This document shows positions 35,498 to 45,676 of a DNA stretch of 64,000 nucleotides, piece by piece (position 1 is the stretch's first letter; each line of letters opens with the position of its first letter). The stretch lies in NCBI GenBank assembly GCA_020631555.1, contig JAHDGY010000003.1, positions 27,512 through 91,511 of the forward strand. Reading direction: 5' to 3'. The DNA comes from Flavobacteriales bacterium. Lineage in GTDB: Bacteria > Bacteroidota > Bacteroidia > Flavobacteriales_D > Parvicellaceae. A program made the position numbers and the translations under genes. Under the pieces are notes generated by a model. The model ran no database searches and was not told the DNA's origin. It saw only the letters and a program-made list of their open reading frames with translations.

Positions 35498-36663
35498 TTA
35501 TTGAATAATGACAGGTTTAACAGCTACACCGTTTACTGTCCTTACGAACAGATGATATGTACCAGAAAGATCTTCTTTAAATCGGATTTGACCCAGCTGG
35601 CCACTTAGCCTGCCAGATTGAATTAGACGCCCGTACGAGTCATTCAACTGATAAACAGCACCATTTTCAAAATCTCCGGATAGATTTATCAGTTCACGCG
35701 TAGGATTTGGATAAACATGAACCGAAACTGATCTGAATTTGCCAATCTCCGTTGTATTTCCACCACAATCCTGGACATTAGATAACTTGGCCATATCCGC
35801 GCCAATTGCTATAGCCGCCTTAGTCATTTTTATAAAATAAGGCATATGCAAATTCGCAACGCGATCATTCGCGGTATGGTAGTTAGGATTTAAATCACTG
35901 TAACTTGCCCCTTAAGTAAACATAAGTGCACCAATACCCTGTTTCCAAAGTTCACCATGATCGCTAACGTCAAACCCGGGATAAATCCTATTCACCGCCA
36001 GTCCAATCTGGGATTGGTGGTTGGCAATGACCTTAGCCGCATTTTCTTCCAATTGGATAGAATTCCCTTTGTCTGACATATGAATTGGAACATCATTCTG
36101 CCCATTCTTGTCATATCCACATTTAAAACTGCTATAATCTGATGATCACTCGGTATTTTTGAAACATAATGTCGTGAACCAACTGTTCCGGTTTCTTCCT
36201 CATCAAAGAATACAAAATCAAGAGTATAGTCAAAACAATAATCTTTAAAAACCCTTGCCATTTCAACCAAGGCGGTAACGCCAGTTCCGTTGTCATCCGC
36301 GCAATAATTTGCTGCTGCATCGTAATGAGCACAAATTATTACTTTCTTGTTCGGATTCGTCTTTCCCAATCGAGAGGCAATGATATTGTTGCCAGTAGCA
36401 TTGAACTTCTGCCTTTCAATTTTATAGTCACCAAAATTTGTAAACTTATTAACCAGGTAGTCGGCCGCGTTGTCGTTATTCCCTTTGGTTCTATCCATCA
36501 GGGAAACCGAATTACCATTGACAATGGTCGTAACTTCTCCAGTAAATTCGTTCAATGTTAAATCAAGACTATCCGAGTTTACCAAATTAAGGATGTCAGA
36601 AATTGTTTGCCCATAACTTCCATAGAAAACTAGGGCCATCATCGTGGTTATCAGTGTTTTCAT
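35498..36663 (-). pseudogene. broken secreted M28-family aminopeptidase with T9SS tail
   Basis: The intact protein would have about 385 residues. Start at the ATG 36663 with signal peptide MKTLITTMMALVFYGSYGQ. Zinc site residues are present: CAHYDA, ADDNGTGVTALVE, DFVFFDEEETGTVGS and NVDM. Right after NVDM (about 36112) the frame is lost; the continuation DKNGQNDVPIHMSDKGNS is in another frame. That frame carries a further in-frame TAA at 35912-35914, after GALMFT and before GASYSDLNPNYHTANDR. The T9SS tail (VYPNPTRELINLSGDF ... GTYHLFVRT) is intact at 35498. Two separate lesions mean a real pseudogene rather than one sequencing error. Confidence 0.85.
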
Positions 36664-36793
36664 AATTTCAAAGATATATCCACACGGATTGTCAGGCAAC
36701 TTTCCTCTGTTAAAAAGACTTAACCAACCACAAAAAAACTTTGATTATAAACATGTTACACCAGAAACAACTCCAACCCAAACAACATACGAC

Positions 36794-36824
36794 ACAAAAA
36801 AAGGCACCGTTTTGGTGCCCTTTT
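36794..36824 (-). terminator. terminator of the yceD-to-accC operon
   Basis: Stem GGCACC / GGTGCC with flanking A and T runs, loop of 5 nt, followed on the minus strand by seven T. It lies about 35 bp after the accC stop. Confidence 0.8.
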
Positions 36825-36858
36825 CTTCAATATATACAGCCGATTGCTAAACCGGATT

Positions 36859-38199
36859 CTATTTCTCAATTTCAAAAGTATCCATGAACTTCGTTGTGAA
36901 CTCTCCTTTTCTGAACTGGCTATCCTGCATTAATTGCAAATGAAATGGAATGGTGGTTTCAATACCCTCGATTATATATTCACTCAACGCTCTCTCCATC
37001 TTAGTGATTGCTTCCTCCCGAGTTTGAGCGACAGTTATTAACTTAGAAATCATCGAATCGTAATGCGGTGGTATAGAATACCCAGCATAAACATGGGTGT
37101 CAACTCTAATTCCGTGTCCGCCCGGAGCATGATAATGAGAAATTGTCCCAGGGCATGGCCTAAAGTTATTTAAAGCATCTTCGGCGTTAATTCTACACTG
37201 GATTGAGTGCATTTTAGGAAAGTAGTTATCTCCAGAAATATGGCATCCTGCTGCAATCTTAATTTGCTCTTTGATTAAGTCATAATTAACGACTTCCTCT
37301 GTAATAGTATGTTCCACCTGAATACGGGTATTCATTTCCATGAAGTAGAAATCTCGGTGCTTGTCAACAAGAAACTCTACCGTACCCACCCCCTCGTAAT
37401 TCACGGCTTTAGCTGCCTTTATCGCCGCCTCTCCCATACTAGCTCTTAGCTCATCTGTCATAAATGGTGATGGCGTTTCTTCCACCAACTTCTGGTGTCG
37501 ACGTTGAATTGAGCAATCTCGCTCCGATAAGTGGCAGATATTTCCCTGTTGATCAGCCGCAATTTGAATTTCAATATGATGTGGGTCCTCTACGAATTTC
37601 TCCATGTACATTCCATCGTTTCCAAATGCCGCAGCAGATTCCTGCCGCGCCGAATTCCAAGCCTCCTCAAGATCATCTTCAGAAGCAACAATTCGCATAC
37701 CTCTACCGCCACCACCAGCAGTAGCTTTTAACATTATCGGATACCTGATCTCCTTTGCACAAGCTTTTGCATCTTCCAACGATTCCAAAATTCCGTCTGA
37801 ACCAGGAACTGTAGGCACATTAGCCTTCCTCATTGTCTCCTTTGCAGAAGCCTTATCCCCCATCCCTTCAATTTGCTCCGGAAGTGCACCAATAAACTTT
37901 ATTGAATGCTCCTGGCAAATTTTGGAGAATTTGGCATTCTCCGACAAAAAACCATAACCCGGATGAATTGCGTCAGCGTTTGTTATTTCAGCTGCGGCAA
38001 TAATATTCGGAATATTCAGATAAGAATCTCTACTTGCCGCCGGACCAATACAAACCGCTTCATCTGCAAAGCGAACATGCAGACTATCCGCATCAGCTGT
38101 TGAATAAACAGCAACGGTTTTAATATTCATTTCCTTACAGGTACGAATTACCCTTAAAGCAATTTCACCTCTATTCGCTACTAGTATCTTTTTAAACAT
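36859..38199 (-). CDS. accC: acetyl-CoA carboxylase, biotin carboxylase subunit
   Basis: 446 residues from the ATG at 38199 ([19 protein letters not shown]). The ATP-dependent carboxylation of biotin on AccB starts fatty-acid synthesis. Seen: [17 protein letters not shown], the glycine-rich ATP loop [49 protein letters not shown] (metal and bicarbonate site) and DSMISKLI. It is the last gene of the operon, 60 bp after accB. The carboxyltransferase genes accA/accD are not in the window. Confidence 0.97.
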   Translation of the reverse strand: MFKKILVANRGEIALRVIRTCKEMNIKTVAVYSTADADSLHVRFADEAVCIGPAASRDSYLNIPNIIAAAEITNADAIHPGYGFLSENAKFSKICQEHSIKFIGALPEQIEGMGDKASAKETMRKANVPTVPGSDGILESLEDAKACAKEIRYPIMLKATAGGGGRGMRIVASEDDLEEAWNSARQESAAAFGNDGMYMEKFVEDPHHIEIQIAADQQGNICHLSERDCSIQRRHQKLVEETPSPFMTDELRASMGEAAIKAAKAVNYEGVGTVEFLVDKHRDFYFMEMNTRIQVEHTITEEVVNYDLIKEQIKIAAGCHISGDNYFPKMHSIQCRINAEDALNNFRPCPGTISHYHAPGGHGIRVDTHVYAGYSIPPHYDSMISKLITVAQTREEAITKMERALSEYIIEGIETTIPFHLQLMQDSQFRKGEFTTKFMDTFEIEK

Positions 38200-38259
38200 A
38201 AAAGCCAAGTAAATTAAGTGGCCGAAACCAAATAAAGATAACGACCAAGCAGTAAGGGT

Positions 38260-38811
38260 CTAGGAAGGATCTACCAAAAATAATGGTTGATCATATTCAA
38301 TTGGTGATGAGTCATCAACTAGCACTTTCACAATCCTTCCGCTAACTTCTGATTCAATTTCGTTGAAGAGTTTCATAGCTTCAACAATGCAAAGCACATC
38401 ACCTTCTTTCACTGTATCTCCAACTTCTACAAACAAAGGCTTGTCCGGTGTTGGTCTTCTGTAGAAGGTTCCAATCATAGGTGATTTCACGGTAATATAG
38501 TTTGCACTATCGTCCGATTTAGATTCAGTTTCAGATGGAACCTTTGTATGCTCCTGTACTGCCGCAGAAGAAGCTTGTTCTGGTACTGCTGCTGGAGCAA
38601 CTGGCGCTGCTGTCAATGGAGCAGTCATTGGCGCTGTAACAACAGGTATTTGCTGCTGTACAACTTGAGTTTCACCTGGCACATTGGATTTCTTTCTTGC
38701 CAGCGAGTCCGACTTAATAGTAATCTTGAAATCTTTCTGTTCAATTTCGACCTCATTAACCCCTGCTTTCGCTACAAATTTTATAAGATCTTGTATTTCA
38801 GTTAATTTCAT
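38260..38811 (-). CDS. accB: acetyl-CoA carboxylase biotin carboxyl carrier protein
   Basis: 183 residues. N-terminal helical domain (KLTEIQDLIKFVAKAGVNEVEIEQ), a mobile Ala/Pro/Thr/Val linker, then the biotinyl domain with the biotinylated lysine in CIVEAMKLFNEIE, the MKM-type site written here as AMKL. It carries carboxybiotin between AccC and the carboxyltransferase. A separate -7 box upstream suggests accBC can be transcribed apart from fabH. Confidence 0.96.
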   Translation of the reverse strand: MKLTEIQDLIKFVAKAGVNEVEIEQKDFKITIKSDSLARKKSNVPGETQVVQQQIPVVTAPMTAPLTAAPVAPAAVPEQASSAAVQEHTKVPSETESKSDDSANYITVKSPMIGTFYRRPTPDKPLFVEVGDTVKEGDVLCIVEAMKLFNEIESEVSGRIVKVLVDDSSPIEYDQPLFLVDPS

Positions 38812-38843
38812 TCTTCCCTCATTTATTTTTTCACAACGAGCTG

Positions 38844-38851
38844 CAAATATA
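38844..38851 (-). promoter_or_regulatory. -7 box upstream of accB
   Basis: TATATTTG on the minus strand in the 69-bp gap between fabH and accB, 33 bp before the accB ATG. It suggests an internal promoter. Confidence 0.4.
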
Positions 38852-38880
38852 AGAATAATGCCCCTTGCGGTATGATTTCA

Positions 38881-39885
38881 CTACTTCTGAGAACCGTCGT
38901 AAGCCCACTTTAAATAGACAGATCCCCATGTAAAACCGCCTCCAAAAGCTGACAAAACAACATTATCTCCTTTTCTCAATTGACTCTCCCACTCCCAAAG
39001 GCAAAGCGGAATAGTACCAGAGGTTGTGTTTCCGTATTTCTCTATATTAACCATGACTTTATCAGTTGATAAACCCATTCTTCGTGCACAGGCGTCGATA
39101 ATTCTCAAATTGGCCTGATGAGGAACTAACCAATTGACGTCTTCACCTGTTAGATTATTCCGTTCCATAATTTCAACAGAAACATCGGCCACACTGGTAA
39201 CAGCATGTTTAAAAACCACCTTTCCGTCTTGGTAAATATATTGCTCGTCTGAGCCTACGTTTTCCTTTGTTATGGGAGTTAACGATCCTCCTATCTTTTG
39301 TAACAAATATTGCCTCCCAGAACCATCATTTTTCATTATAGTGTCAAGCACACCCAAACCCTCATTATTTGGCTCCAACAACACTGCTCCGCCACCGTCT
39401 CCAAAAATGACACATGTAGCTCTATCTTTATAGTTGACAATCGACGACATTACGTCTGCGCCTACAACTGCAACTTTTTTGTATTTTCCAGTCTCAATAA
39501 ACTGGCTTCCTACCGTTAGCGAATATATAAATCCAGAACATGCAGCGCTTACATCAAACCCCCAAGCGTTAGTTGCGCCAACTTTATCGCATATCACATT
39601 AGCTGTTGATGGAAACCTGTAATCACCTGTTACTGTACCTACTACAATCAAATCCAATTCTGATGGTTCGATTCCCCGTTTTTCACATAACTGGCGAATC
39701 ATAATGACTCCCATGTCAGACAAAGCCTTTTCTGGATCCTTCAAAATACGACGTTCTTTGATTCCCGTTCTTGTGGTAATCCACTCATCCGTGGTATCTA
39801 CCATCTTCTCAAGATCAAAATTTGTAAGCTTATCTTCTGGAATATACCCCGATACGGATGTAATTGCTGCGGTTGTTTTACCCAT
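38881..39885 (-). CDS. fabH: 3-oxoacyl-ACP synthase III
   Basis: 334 residues. It condenses acetyl-CoA with malonyl-ACP to start fatty-acid chains. The catalytic triad is visible: Cys in VSAACSGFIYSL, His in VPHQANLRIIDA and Asn in YGNTTSGTIPL. Its ATG shares one base with the plsX stop (TAATG), so translation is coupled. Confidence 0.97.
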   Translation of the reverse strand: MGKTTAAITSVSGYIPEDKLTNFDLEKMVDTTDEWITTRTGIKERRILKDPEKALSDMGVIMIRQLCEKRGIEPSELDLIVVGTVTGDYRFPSTANVICDKVGATNAWGFDVSAACSGFIYSLTVGSQFIETGKYKKVAVVGADVMSSIVNYKDRATCVIFGDGGGAVLLEPNNEGLGVLDTIMKNDGSGRQYLLQKIGGSLTPITKENVGSDEQYIYQDGKVVFKHAVTSVADVSVEIMERNNLTGEDVNWLVPHQANLRIIDACARRMGLSTDKVMVNIEKYGNTTSGTIPLCLWEWESQLRKGDNVVLSAFGGGFTWGSVYLKWAYDGSQK

Positions 39886-40823
39886 TATACAAATGCCTCT
39901 TTTATCTTATCTGATAGGTTTGAATGAACAATTTCTTTCGTCAGGCAAAGTAAATTTTTTATTGCTTTCGGGCTAGAAATACCATGTCCAATCATTACTG
40001 GAGCGTTTACACCCAACACAGGTGTGCCTCCGTAGTTCTCATAATTGAATCGCTTAAAATAATCATCTAATAGTCCACGTCGTGCTATTAACGAATAGAA
40101 GGCTTCCGCCTCTTTTAAAACAACGTTGCCAGTAAAGCCATCGCAAACAATAACATCTGCCTTAGAGCCAAAAATATCCCGTCCCTCGACATTACCGATG
40201 AAATTAAATTCCTTAGTCTTGTTCATCAAATAATAGGTAGCCTGCGTTAGGAGGTTTCCCTTTTCAGACTCCTCGCCAATATTCAGCAATCCCACCTTTG
40301 GATTTTCTATACCGCATACATTCTGCGCATAAAGAGACCCTAACAAAGCAAATTGATTTAAAACATCGGGTTTGCAATCAGCATTAATTCCAACGTCGAG
40401 AATAATCCCTTCGGATCCATCCTCCTTTGGCAAAGCAGAAAGTATACAGGGACGAATAACTCCCGGAACCGGTTTAACCGTTAGCATTGAGCCAACCAAC
40501 ATAGCTCCGGAATTTCCCGCACTACCAAACCCATCAATTTCTTTCCGTCGCAGCAATTCAAAACCAACAGAAATACTAGAATTAGGGTTTTTAGACAGTG
40601 CACGAGCTGGATGCTCGCCCATTTCAATAACTTGATCAGTGTGAATTATCGTGAAGTCCGATTTATTTTCTCCCTCACGTTCTAAAATTTTGACAATCTC
40701 GCTTTCATCTCCTAGCAACACAAGTTCAACACTTGAACCCAGTTCTTTTTTTGCTAGAATTGCTCCGAGAGTCGTAGCTTCGGGAGCAAAATCCCCTCCC
40801 ATTATATCCAGAGCGATCTTCAC
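39885..40823 (-). CDS. plsX: phosphate acyltransferase PlsX
   Basis: 312 residues with a GTG start (MKIALDIMGGDFAPE). It makes acyl-phosphate from acyl-ACP for phospholipid synthesis. Seen: GGDFAPEATTLGA, GSAGNSGAMLVGS, VGLLNIGEESEKGN and VCDGFTGNVVLK. It lies between rpmF and fabH in the standard cluster. Confidence 0.96.
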   Translation of the reverse strand: MKIALDIMGGDFAPEATTLGAILAKKELGSSVELVLLGDESEIVKILEREGENKSDFTIIHTDQVIEMGEHPARALSKNPNSSISVGFELLRRKEIDGFGSAGNSGAMLVGSMLTVKPVPGVIRPCILSALPKEDGSEGIILDVGINADCKPDVLNQFALLGSLYAQNVCGIENPKVGLLNIGEESEKGNLLTQATYYLMNKTKEFNFIGNVEGRDIFGSKADVIVCDGFTGNVVLKEAEAFYSLIARRGLLDDYFKRFNYENYGGTPVLGVNAPVMIGHGISSPKAIKNLLCLTKEIVHSNLSDKIKEAFV

Positions 40824-40878
40824 TGACGAAAAGTAGTAAGAATTTTTATTTGGCTAAAACCACAATTCCCAACAACTA

Positions 40879-41070
40879 TTAAAGTGCTGCTTCTTTTTCC
40901 ATAATCACTTTACCTTTATAGTAAAGCTTTCCTTCAGACCAATAGGCTCTGTGATACAAATGTGGTTCTCCTGTAGTTGGACAAAGGGCAATTTGCTGAG
41001 ATGAAGCTTTGTAATGTGTTCTTCTCTTATCCCTTCTTGTCTTCGATATTTTTCGTTTAGGATGTGCCAT
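40879..41070 (-). CDS. rpmF: 50S ribosomal protein L32
   Basis: 63 residues. [20 protein letters not shown] is the L32 N-terminus, and the body ends in [20 protein letters not shown]. It carries a single cysteine (LCPTTGEPH), so it lacks the four-cysteine zinc ribbon of some L32 proteins. It sits 13 bp after yceD and upstream of plsX, the conserved order. Confidence 0.97.
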   Translation of the reverse strand: MAHPKRKISKTRRDKRRTHYKASSQQIALCPTTGEPHLYHRAYWSEGKLYYKGKVIMEKEAAL

Positions 41071-41083
41071 TATTTTTCTTTTT

Positions 41084-41617
41084 CTAATTCAACTTTAAAT
41101 TCTTCAATGCATTCCACCTTGGATCGGTATCTTCTGAATCCTTACTCTCCTCATCTTCTTCGACCAATAAATAGTCTGCAAGGTGAGCTAACATTTCCGG
41201 ATTACAACCTCCATCTGGATGAATTCGTCTATTTGGAATAGCGAGATAAATGTGCTCGTAAAGCTGCCTTGAAATATTAAATTCAAACGCATCTTCAGGC
41301 AGACAAACCAACCTTTCATCGTCAACTTCCTGCTTATCTGTTAGCTTTACAAGAAAATTATCCTCCACCGATATTTCTTGTCGAAAATCTTGTAAACACC
41401 TATCGCATTCCAAACCAAGCCATCCACTCAGCACCAACTGAAAGGTTAAAAATCTCTCCGACTTCTCCATACTAACTTCGACCTCAAAATCTCCGGACCT
41501 AATTTCCGAATTCTCAAATGCCTCAAAGAACGATGTATCCAGTACATACTTAAACTGATGTGTCCCGATACTCAAACCGGAAAACCGAATTACATATTCA
41601 TCCATCCGATCTGTCAT
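41084..41617 (-). CDS. DUF177 / YceD family protein
   Basis: 177 residues. The core [22 protein letters not shown] matches DUF177, and the C-terminus has [31 protein letters not shown], the usual DPRW.L..L ending. YceD homologues are linked to 23S rRNA accumulation in plants and bacteria. It is the first gene of yceD-rpmF-plsX-fabH-accB-accC, with a -7 box 22 bp upstream. Confidence 0.93.
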   Translation of the reverse strand: MTDRMDEYVIRFSGLSIGTHQFKYVLDTSFFEAFENSEIRSGDFEVEVSMEKSERFLTFQLVLSGWLGLECDRCLQDFRQEISVEDNFLVKLTDKQEVDDERLVCLPEDAFEFNISRQLYEHIYLAIPNRRIHPDGGCNPEMLAHLADYLLVEEDEESKDSEDTDPRWNALKNLKLN

Positions 41618-41638
41618 CAGACATCAATTTAAGGGCTG

Positions 41639-41646
41639 CAAAGATA
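41639..41646 (-). promoter_or_regulatory. -7 box of the yceD-rpmF-plsX-fabH operon
   Basis: TATCTTTG on the minus strand fits TAnnTTTG; the leader would be only about 15 nt. No -33 TTG at normal spacing. Confidence 0.4.
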
Positions 41647-41770
41647 AAAAAATATTGTTTTTCAGTGCACCCAAATTGAAATAGACAAACCATTTCGAAA
41701 AATGCACTTGGAAACCACACCGTTTTGTTCCGATATTGCACCACAAACAAATTGCTTTTTCAAATATAAG

Positions 41771-42100
41771 ATGGATTTTGAGTTTGAAAGTAAGTGGAGA
41801 GCCACAGTAAAAAAAGCCTCTAACCATTTCGGTGAAGAGCTGGACTTACAAACTATACTATTTCTAATTGGAGCTCAAGAATTGGGTAAAGGTTATTTAA
41901 AACTCAATAAGAACGAAAAAGTTGAGGTAATGCACATTGCTATCTGCACCTTGCTAGAACCGTACGGATACTACAATTTTATGGGGCTAGATGAAGACGG
42001 CTGGCCACATTTCGAAGCCAGCGACAAACTTCCCTCACTATCCAGTGGGCAACAAGACAGACTCATTAAAGAAGCTGTAATGGAATACATGGATAATTAA
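41771..42100 (+). CDS. conserved hypothetical protein
   Basis: 109 residues from the ATG at 41771 (MDFEFESKWRATVKKASNHFG); the 23 codons ahead of it in the track overlap upstream control sequence. It is a soluble acidic protein with LDLQTILFLIGAQELGKGYLKLNKNEKVEVMHIAICTLLEPYGYY, then GLDEDGWPHFEAS. I recognise it as a small protein found in Flavobacteriia but know no function. Alone on the plus strand between the yceD and manC units. Confidence 0.75.
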   Translation: MDFEFESKWRATVKKASNHFGEELDLQTILFLIGAQELGKGYLKLNKNEKVEVMHIAICTLLEPYGYYNFMGLDEDGWPHFEASDKLPSLSSGQQDRLIKEAVMEYMDN

Positions 42101-42145
42101 CTCAGTGTTTAACAAAACATTTTATTCGCTCTTACAATCAGCTTC

Positions 42146-43219
42146 TCAGTCTTCTAAACTAGCCAAATCCCCAACAAACTGTTTAATTAGCTGTTCGCTT
42201 TGTTTACGACAAACCAACAACGTACCATCGCTTTCAACAACAATATAATCGCTCAGTCCTTCCAAAACCACCGTCTTACCATCCGGAACCTTTACCATAT
42301 TGCCAGAACTTTCGTAAAATCTAACCTTATTACCGATCAATGCATTTTGATTCGAGTCGTGTTCAACATGTGTGTAGAGCGAACCCCAAGTACCTAAATC
42401 AGACCAACCAAATTCGGAGAGAACAACCTTAACATTATCCGCTTTCTCCATTACACCATAGTCAATCGAAATATTCTCTGCTTTCTGATAATTATCATCA
42501 ATAAACGCCTGCTCCGACGAATCGTTGTAAAACCCTGCTCCTTTGGAAAACAACTGATTTATTTCAGGCAAATACCTAGAAAATGAATTGCTAATACTCT
42601 TGGCCGACCAAATAAATATACCTGAATTCCAATAGAAATTTCCAGCCGCCAAAAGCTCCTTAGCCTTTTCTAAATTAGGCTTCTCAGTAAAACTATCTAC
42701 TTTCTGAACACTACCAATCTCTTTACTTCCATCAGCTGAAAACTGGATGTAACCATAACCGGTATCAGGACGAGACGGCTTAATCCCTAATGTCACTAGC
42801 ACATCCCCACCCATAGCCTCAGCAATCGCGGTTTGAATTGTTTTGGTAAATTCCTCCTCTTTCGTCACCAAATGATCAGAAGGAGCAACAACGATACACG
42901 CATCAGGGTTTAGTGCATTTATTTTGTGCGTTGCATAGGCTATACAGGGCGCAGTATTTCTCATACACGGCTCGCACATTATCTGATGTGGCTCCAATTC
43001 CGGCAATTGTTCTGCCACCAACTCCCGGTATTCCTTATTTGTTGCAATAAAAATATTGCCTTTGTCACACGAATTGAGGAACCGGTCATATGTCATCTGA
43101 AGCAAGGTTCGTCCTGTGCCCAAAATATCGTGAAATTGCTTTGGAAATTTCTTTGTACTCATTGGCCAGAATCTACTACCGATCCCACCGGCCATGATTA
43201 CCGCATAATTATCCTTCAT
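42146..43219 (-). CDS. manC: mannose-1-phosphate guanylyltransferase
   Basis: 357 residues from the ATG at 43219; the track start is a TTG four codons earlier. It makes GDP-mannose from mannose-1-phosphate and GTP. Signature YAVIMAGGIGSRFWPMSTKKFPKQF at the N-terminus, VVAPSDHLV, GYGYIQF, FTEKPNLEKA, and FYWNSGIFIW. It lacks the C-terminal isomerase domain of bifunctional ManC/AlgA. Phosphomannose isomerase activity could come from the pgi/pmi gene at 52292. Product serves glycans of the cell surface. Confidence 0.93.
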   Translation of the reverse strand: MKDNYAVIMAGGIGSRFWPMSTKKFPKQFHDILGTGRTLLQMTYDRFLNSCDKGNIFIATNKEYRELVAEQLPELEPHQIMCEPCMRNTAPCIAYATHKINALNPDACIVVAPSDHLVTKEEEFTKTIQTAIAEAMGGDVLVTLGIKPSRPDTGYGYIQFSADGSKEIGSVQKVDSFTEKPNLEKAKELLAAGNFYWNSGIFIWSAKSISNSFSRYLPEINQLFSKGAGFYNDSSEQAFIDDNYQKAENISIDYGVMEKADNVKVVLSEFGWSDLGTWGSLYTHVEHDSNQNALIGNKVRFYESSGNMVKVPDGKTVVLEGLSDYIVVESDGTLLVCRKQSEQLIKQFVGDLASLED

Positions 43220-43315
43220 AGATAAGCTCAAATTTATTTCTTCACGCTGATAGTAATTTCAGCACAATGCTCCGCATAAAAATAATTATTTACCCACTGG
43301 CTACCCAATCCAGCA

Positions 43316-43939
43316 TTAGCTAGTCTCTACTTCGGCCATCGGATGGACACTATAGTATTTCTTGAATATACTTGGACCGGCAGCTCGACATCGGTAACGC
43401 GTTCGAACCAAAGGTCCCTTAACAAATTCACGCCCCGATCCTTTTAAAGTAAACCGCTCATTTAGCGCCAAATCTTTAACAAATAATTGAGCCCCTGTTT
43501 GCCCATCATATTTTCGAAGCTCCGAAAGCAACCGACGATCAGAAAATGTAGAAGCATAACCTCTACTAACATGATGCTTAACACAAATATCCAAAGGCGG
43601 AGGAAAAATCCCTACACCTAGCAGCGGCTCCATTAATTCCCTAAACTGGTTTTGCCATTCCTTGCCATGAGGTTTGACTTTAGATTTATATTGGTTCCAA
43701 ACCACTAAATGCGCAATCTCGTGAATCAGTGTAACCAGAAAATTATATTGATTTAAATTAGAATTGACCGTGATTCTGTGTCCAAGATTACCATGCGGCG
43801 CCTTATAATCTCCAATTTTAGTTGATCTTGGTCTAGTTATCCTTAAAGTACACTGAAACTTGTCCAACAATTCTGAACAATAATTGACCGCCGGAATTGG
43901 AACGGAACTTTTTAGTGCTTCTCTTGAAGATTTAGACAT
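43316..43939 (-). CDS. SprT-like zinc metalloprotease-fold protein
   Basis: About 207 residues from the ATG at 43939. Longer starts exist (43990 ATG, 44011), but family members begin near here, so the start is uncertain. Seen: CTLRITRPRSTKIGDYKAPHG, the zinc motif LIHEIAHLVVW and the third ligand KVKPHGKEW about 15 residues later. SprT-like domains resemble the protease part of Spartan, which cuts DNA-protein crosslinks; bacterial members are mostly uncharacterised. Confidence 0.85.
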   Translation of the reverse strand: MSKSSREALKSSVPIPAVNYCSELLDKFQCTLRITRPRSTKIGDYKAPHGNLGHRITVNSNLNQYNFLVTLIHEIAHLVVWNQYKSKVKPHGKEWQNQFRELMEPLLGVGIFPPPLDICVKHHVSRGYASTFSDRRLLSELRKYDGQTGAQLFVKDLALNERFTLKGSGREFVKGPLVRTRYRCRAAGPSIFKKYYSVHPMAEVETS

Positions 43940-44178
43940 TGCGCTGAACCTCTTTCTTTGAGCTCCAGGTCGGACAATCGTTGCACCCATTTTTTTTACC
44001 TCGACATCCACCTATCAACGTCGCAACCATCAAGATAGCAAACACATACATTACTCCACTAATTCTAATCCTAATTGATTTAAAGCCCATCATGTTCAAA
44101 ATTATGAATTACAGAGTTATTAACGGTAATGATTTAACCTTATTTTCGCACAGAATCGCAGGATGCGAAAAATCGTAA

Positions 44179-44919
44179 ATGTCTTTTTTTCAATATATTG
44201 GTAAATACTCGCTAATGCTCTCAGCATGCTTCTCATGGCCGGACAAGTTTTCTGTCTTTTGGAACCATGTTATGAAAGAGATGATTCGTCTGGGAGTCAA
44301 ATCTTTAGGCATTGTCATTTTAATGTCTGCTTTCATGGGAGGAGTGATTGTTATTCAGACCAATGCCGCAATCGATAGCCCATTAATTCCAGCTTACACT
44401 GTGGGATTCACCACAAGACAATCGGTAATATTAGAGTTTGCCCCTACCATTATCTGTTTAATCCTTGCAGGAATTGTTGGGTCGAGTATATCCTCTGAAC
44501 TAGGAACTATGAGAATTACGGAGCAAATTGATGCCCTTGACATAATGGGCGTAAATAGCGCTTCTTTTTTAATCCTACCTAAAATTATTGCCGCGGTTAT
44601 CATTTTTCCAATATTAATAATGTATAGTATGGCCACAGGTCTAGTTGGAGGCTGGTTAGCATGCCAGAGTCTTGACAATATTAGCTCTCAGACCTATTTA
44701 ATGGGCCTTCAGTGGTATTGGGATCCATTCTATTTACAATACGCATTGATCAAAACCGCAATTTTCGCTTTCATCATAACTTCAGTGTCTGCTTGCGAAG
44801 GCTACCATGCAAGTGGCGGGACTCTCGAAGTTGGTAGATCAAGTACAAAGGCCGTAATCTACAGTTGTATGACTATTCTTCTAACCAATTACGTGATAAC
44901 CCAGTTATTATTACTGTAG
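44179..44919 (+). CDS. MlaE-family ABC transporter permease
   Basis: 246 residues. Five or so membrane helices with the MlaE signature GIVGSSISSELGTMRITEQIDALDIMGVNS at about residues 100-130 and FAPTIICLILAG. It acts in the inner membrane in retrograde phospholipid transport that keeps the outer membrane asymmetric. It is followed after 4 bp by the ATPase gene. The MlaD-type substrate-binding gene does not follow; beyond the ATPase comes a converging gene. Confidence 0.9.
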   Translation: MSFFQYIGKYSLMLSACFSWPDKFSVFWNHVMKEMIRLGVKSLGIVILMSAFMGGVIVIQTNAAIDSPLIPAYTVGFTTRQSVILEFAPTIICLILAGIVGSSISSELGTMRITEQIDALDIMGVNSASFLILPKIIAAVIIFPILIMYSMATGLVGGWLACQSLDNISSQTYLMGLQWYWDPFYLQYALIKTAIFAFIITSVSACEGYHASGGTLEVGRSSTKAVIYSCMTILLTNYVITQLLLL

Positions 44920-44923
44920 TAGT

Positions 44924-45676
44924 TTGATAGAAGTAAAAAATATATTCAAGGGGTTCAATGGCGTTGAAATTTTGAAGGACGTTACCTTTACTTTTGAAGC
45001 CGGAAAAACCAATCTTATCATTGGTCAAAGTGGATCGGGAAAATCCGTATTAACCAAATGCATCGTTGGCTTACTTGATCCAGATAGAGGACAAGTACTT
45101 TACGACGGAAGAGATTTGGCTGCGATGAAAGCCAAAGAAAAGAAGGCGATCCGAACAGAAATCGGAATGCTATTCCAAGGTGGTGCGCTGTTCGATTCCA
45201 TGACCGTTATTGAAAACGTAGAGTTTCCCTTGCAAATGTTCACCAAAATGAAACCCAATGAACGGCGAGATCGCGCTAGATTTTGCCTTGACAGGGTGAA
45301 CATAAAAGACAAAGACGGCCTTTATCCCGCAGAAATAAGTGGTGGGATGCAGAAACGAGTTGCAATTGCACGCGCAATTGCTATGCAGCCCAGGTACTTA
45401 TTTTGTGATGAACCAAACTCCGGCTTAGACCCTGTTACTGCAATTGTAATTGATAATCTGATTCAAGAGATCACGCAAGAGTTCAATATAACCACAGTCG
45501 TAATTACACACGACATGAACTCTGTACTAGAGATTGGCGAAAATATCATGTTTATCAACAAGGGAGAAAATTGGTGGGTAGGTGATCGCAACAGTATTCT
45601 GAAAACAGAAAATGAAGAAGTTAACAACTTTGTTTATGTATCAAAGTTTATGAGTCAATTCAGGGATCAGATTTAA
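44924..45676 (+). CDS. MlaF-like ABC transporter ATP-binding protein
   Basis: 250 residues with a TTG start (IEVKNIFKGFNGVEIL follows). Walker A IIGQSGSGKSVLTK, Q-loop GMLFQGGALFDSM, ABC signature EISGGMQKRVAIARAIA, Walker B YLFCDEPNSGLDP and H-loop VVITHDM are all present. It energises the adjacent MlaE permease. Its last 17 bp overlap, tail to tail, the methylmalonyl-CoA epimerase gene. Confidence 0.93.
   Translation: MIEVKNIFKGFNGVEILKDVTFTFEAGKTNLIIGQSGSGKSVLTKCIVGLLDPDRGQVLYDGRDLAAMKAKEKKAIRTEIGMLFQGGALFDSMTVIENVEFPLQMFTKMKPNERRDRARFCLDRVNIKDKDGLYPAEISGGMQKRVAIARAIAMQPRYLFCDEPNSGLDPVTAIVIDNLIQEITQEFNITTVVITHDMNSVLEIGENIMFINKGENWWVGDRNSILKTENEEVNNFVYVSKFMSQFRDQI

Noticed and set aside
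36669-36676. TATCTTTG box upstream of the M28 pseudogene
   Set aside because: It would place the transcription start at the ATG itself. A leaderless transcript is possible, but one box is not enough to claim it.
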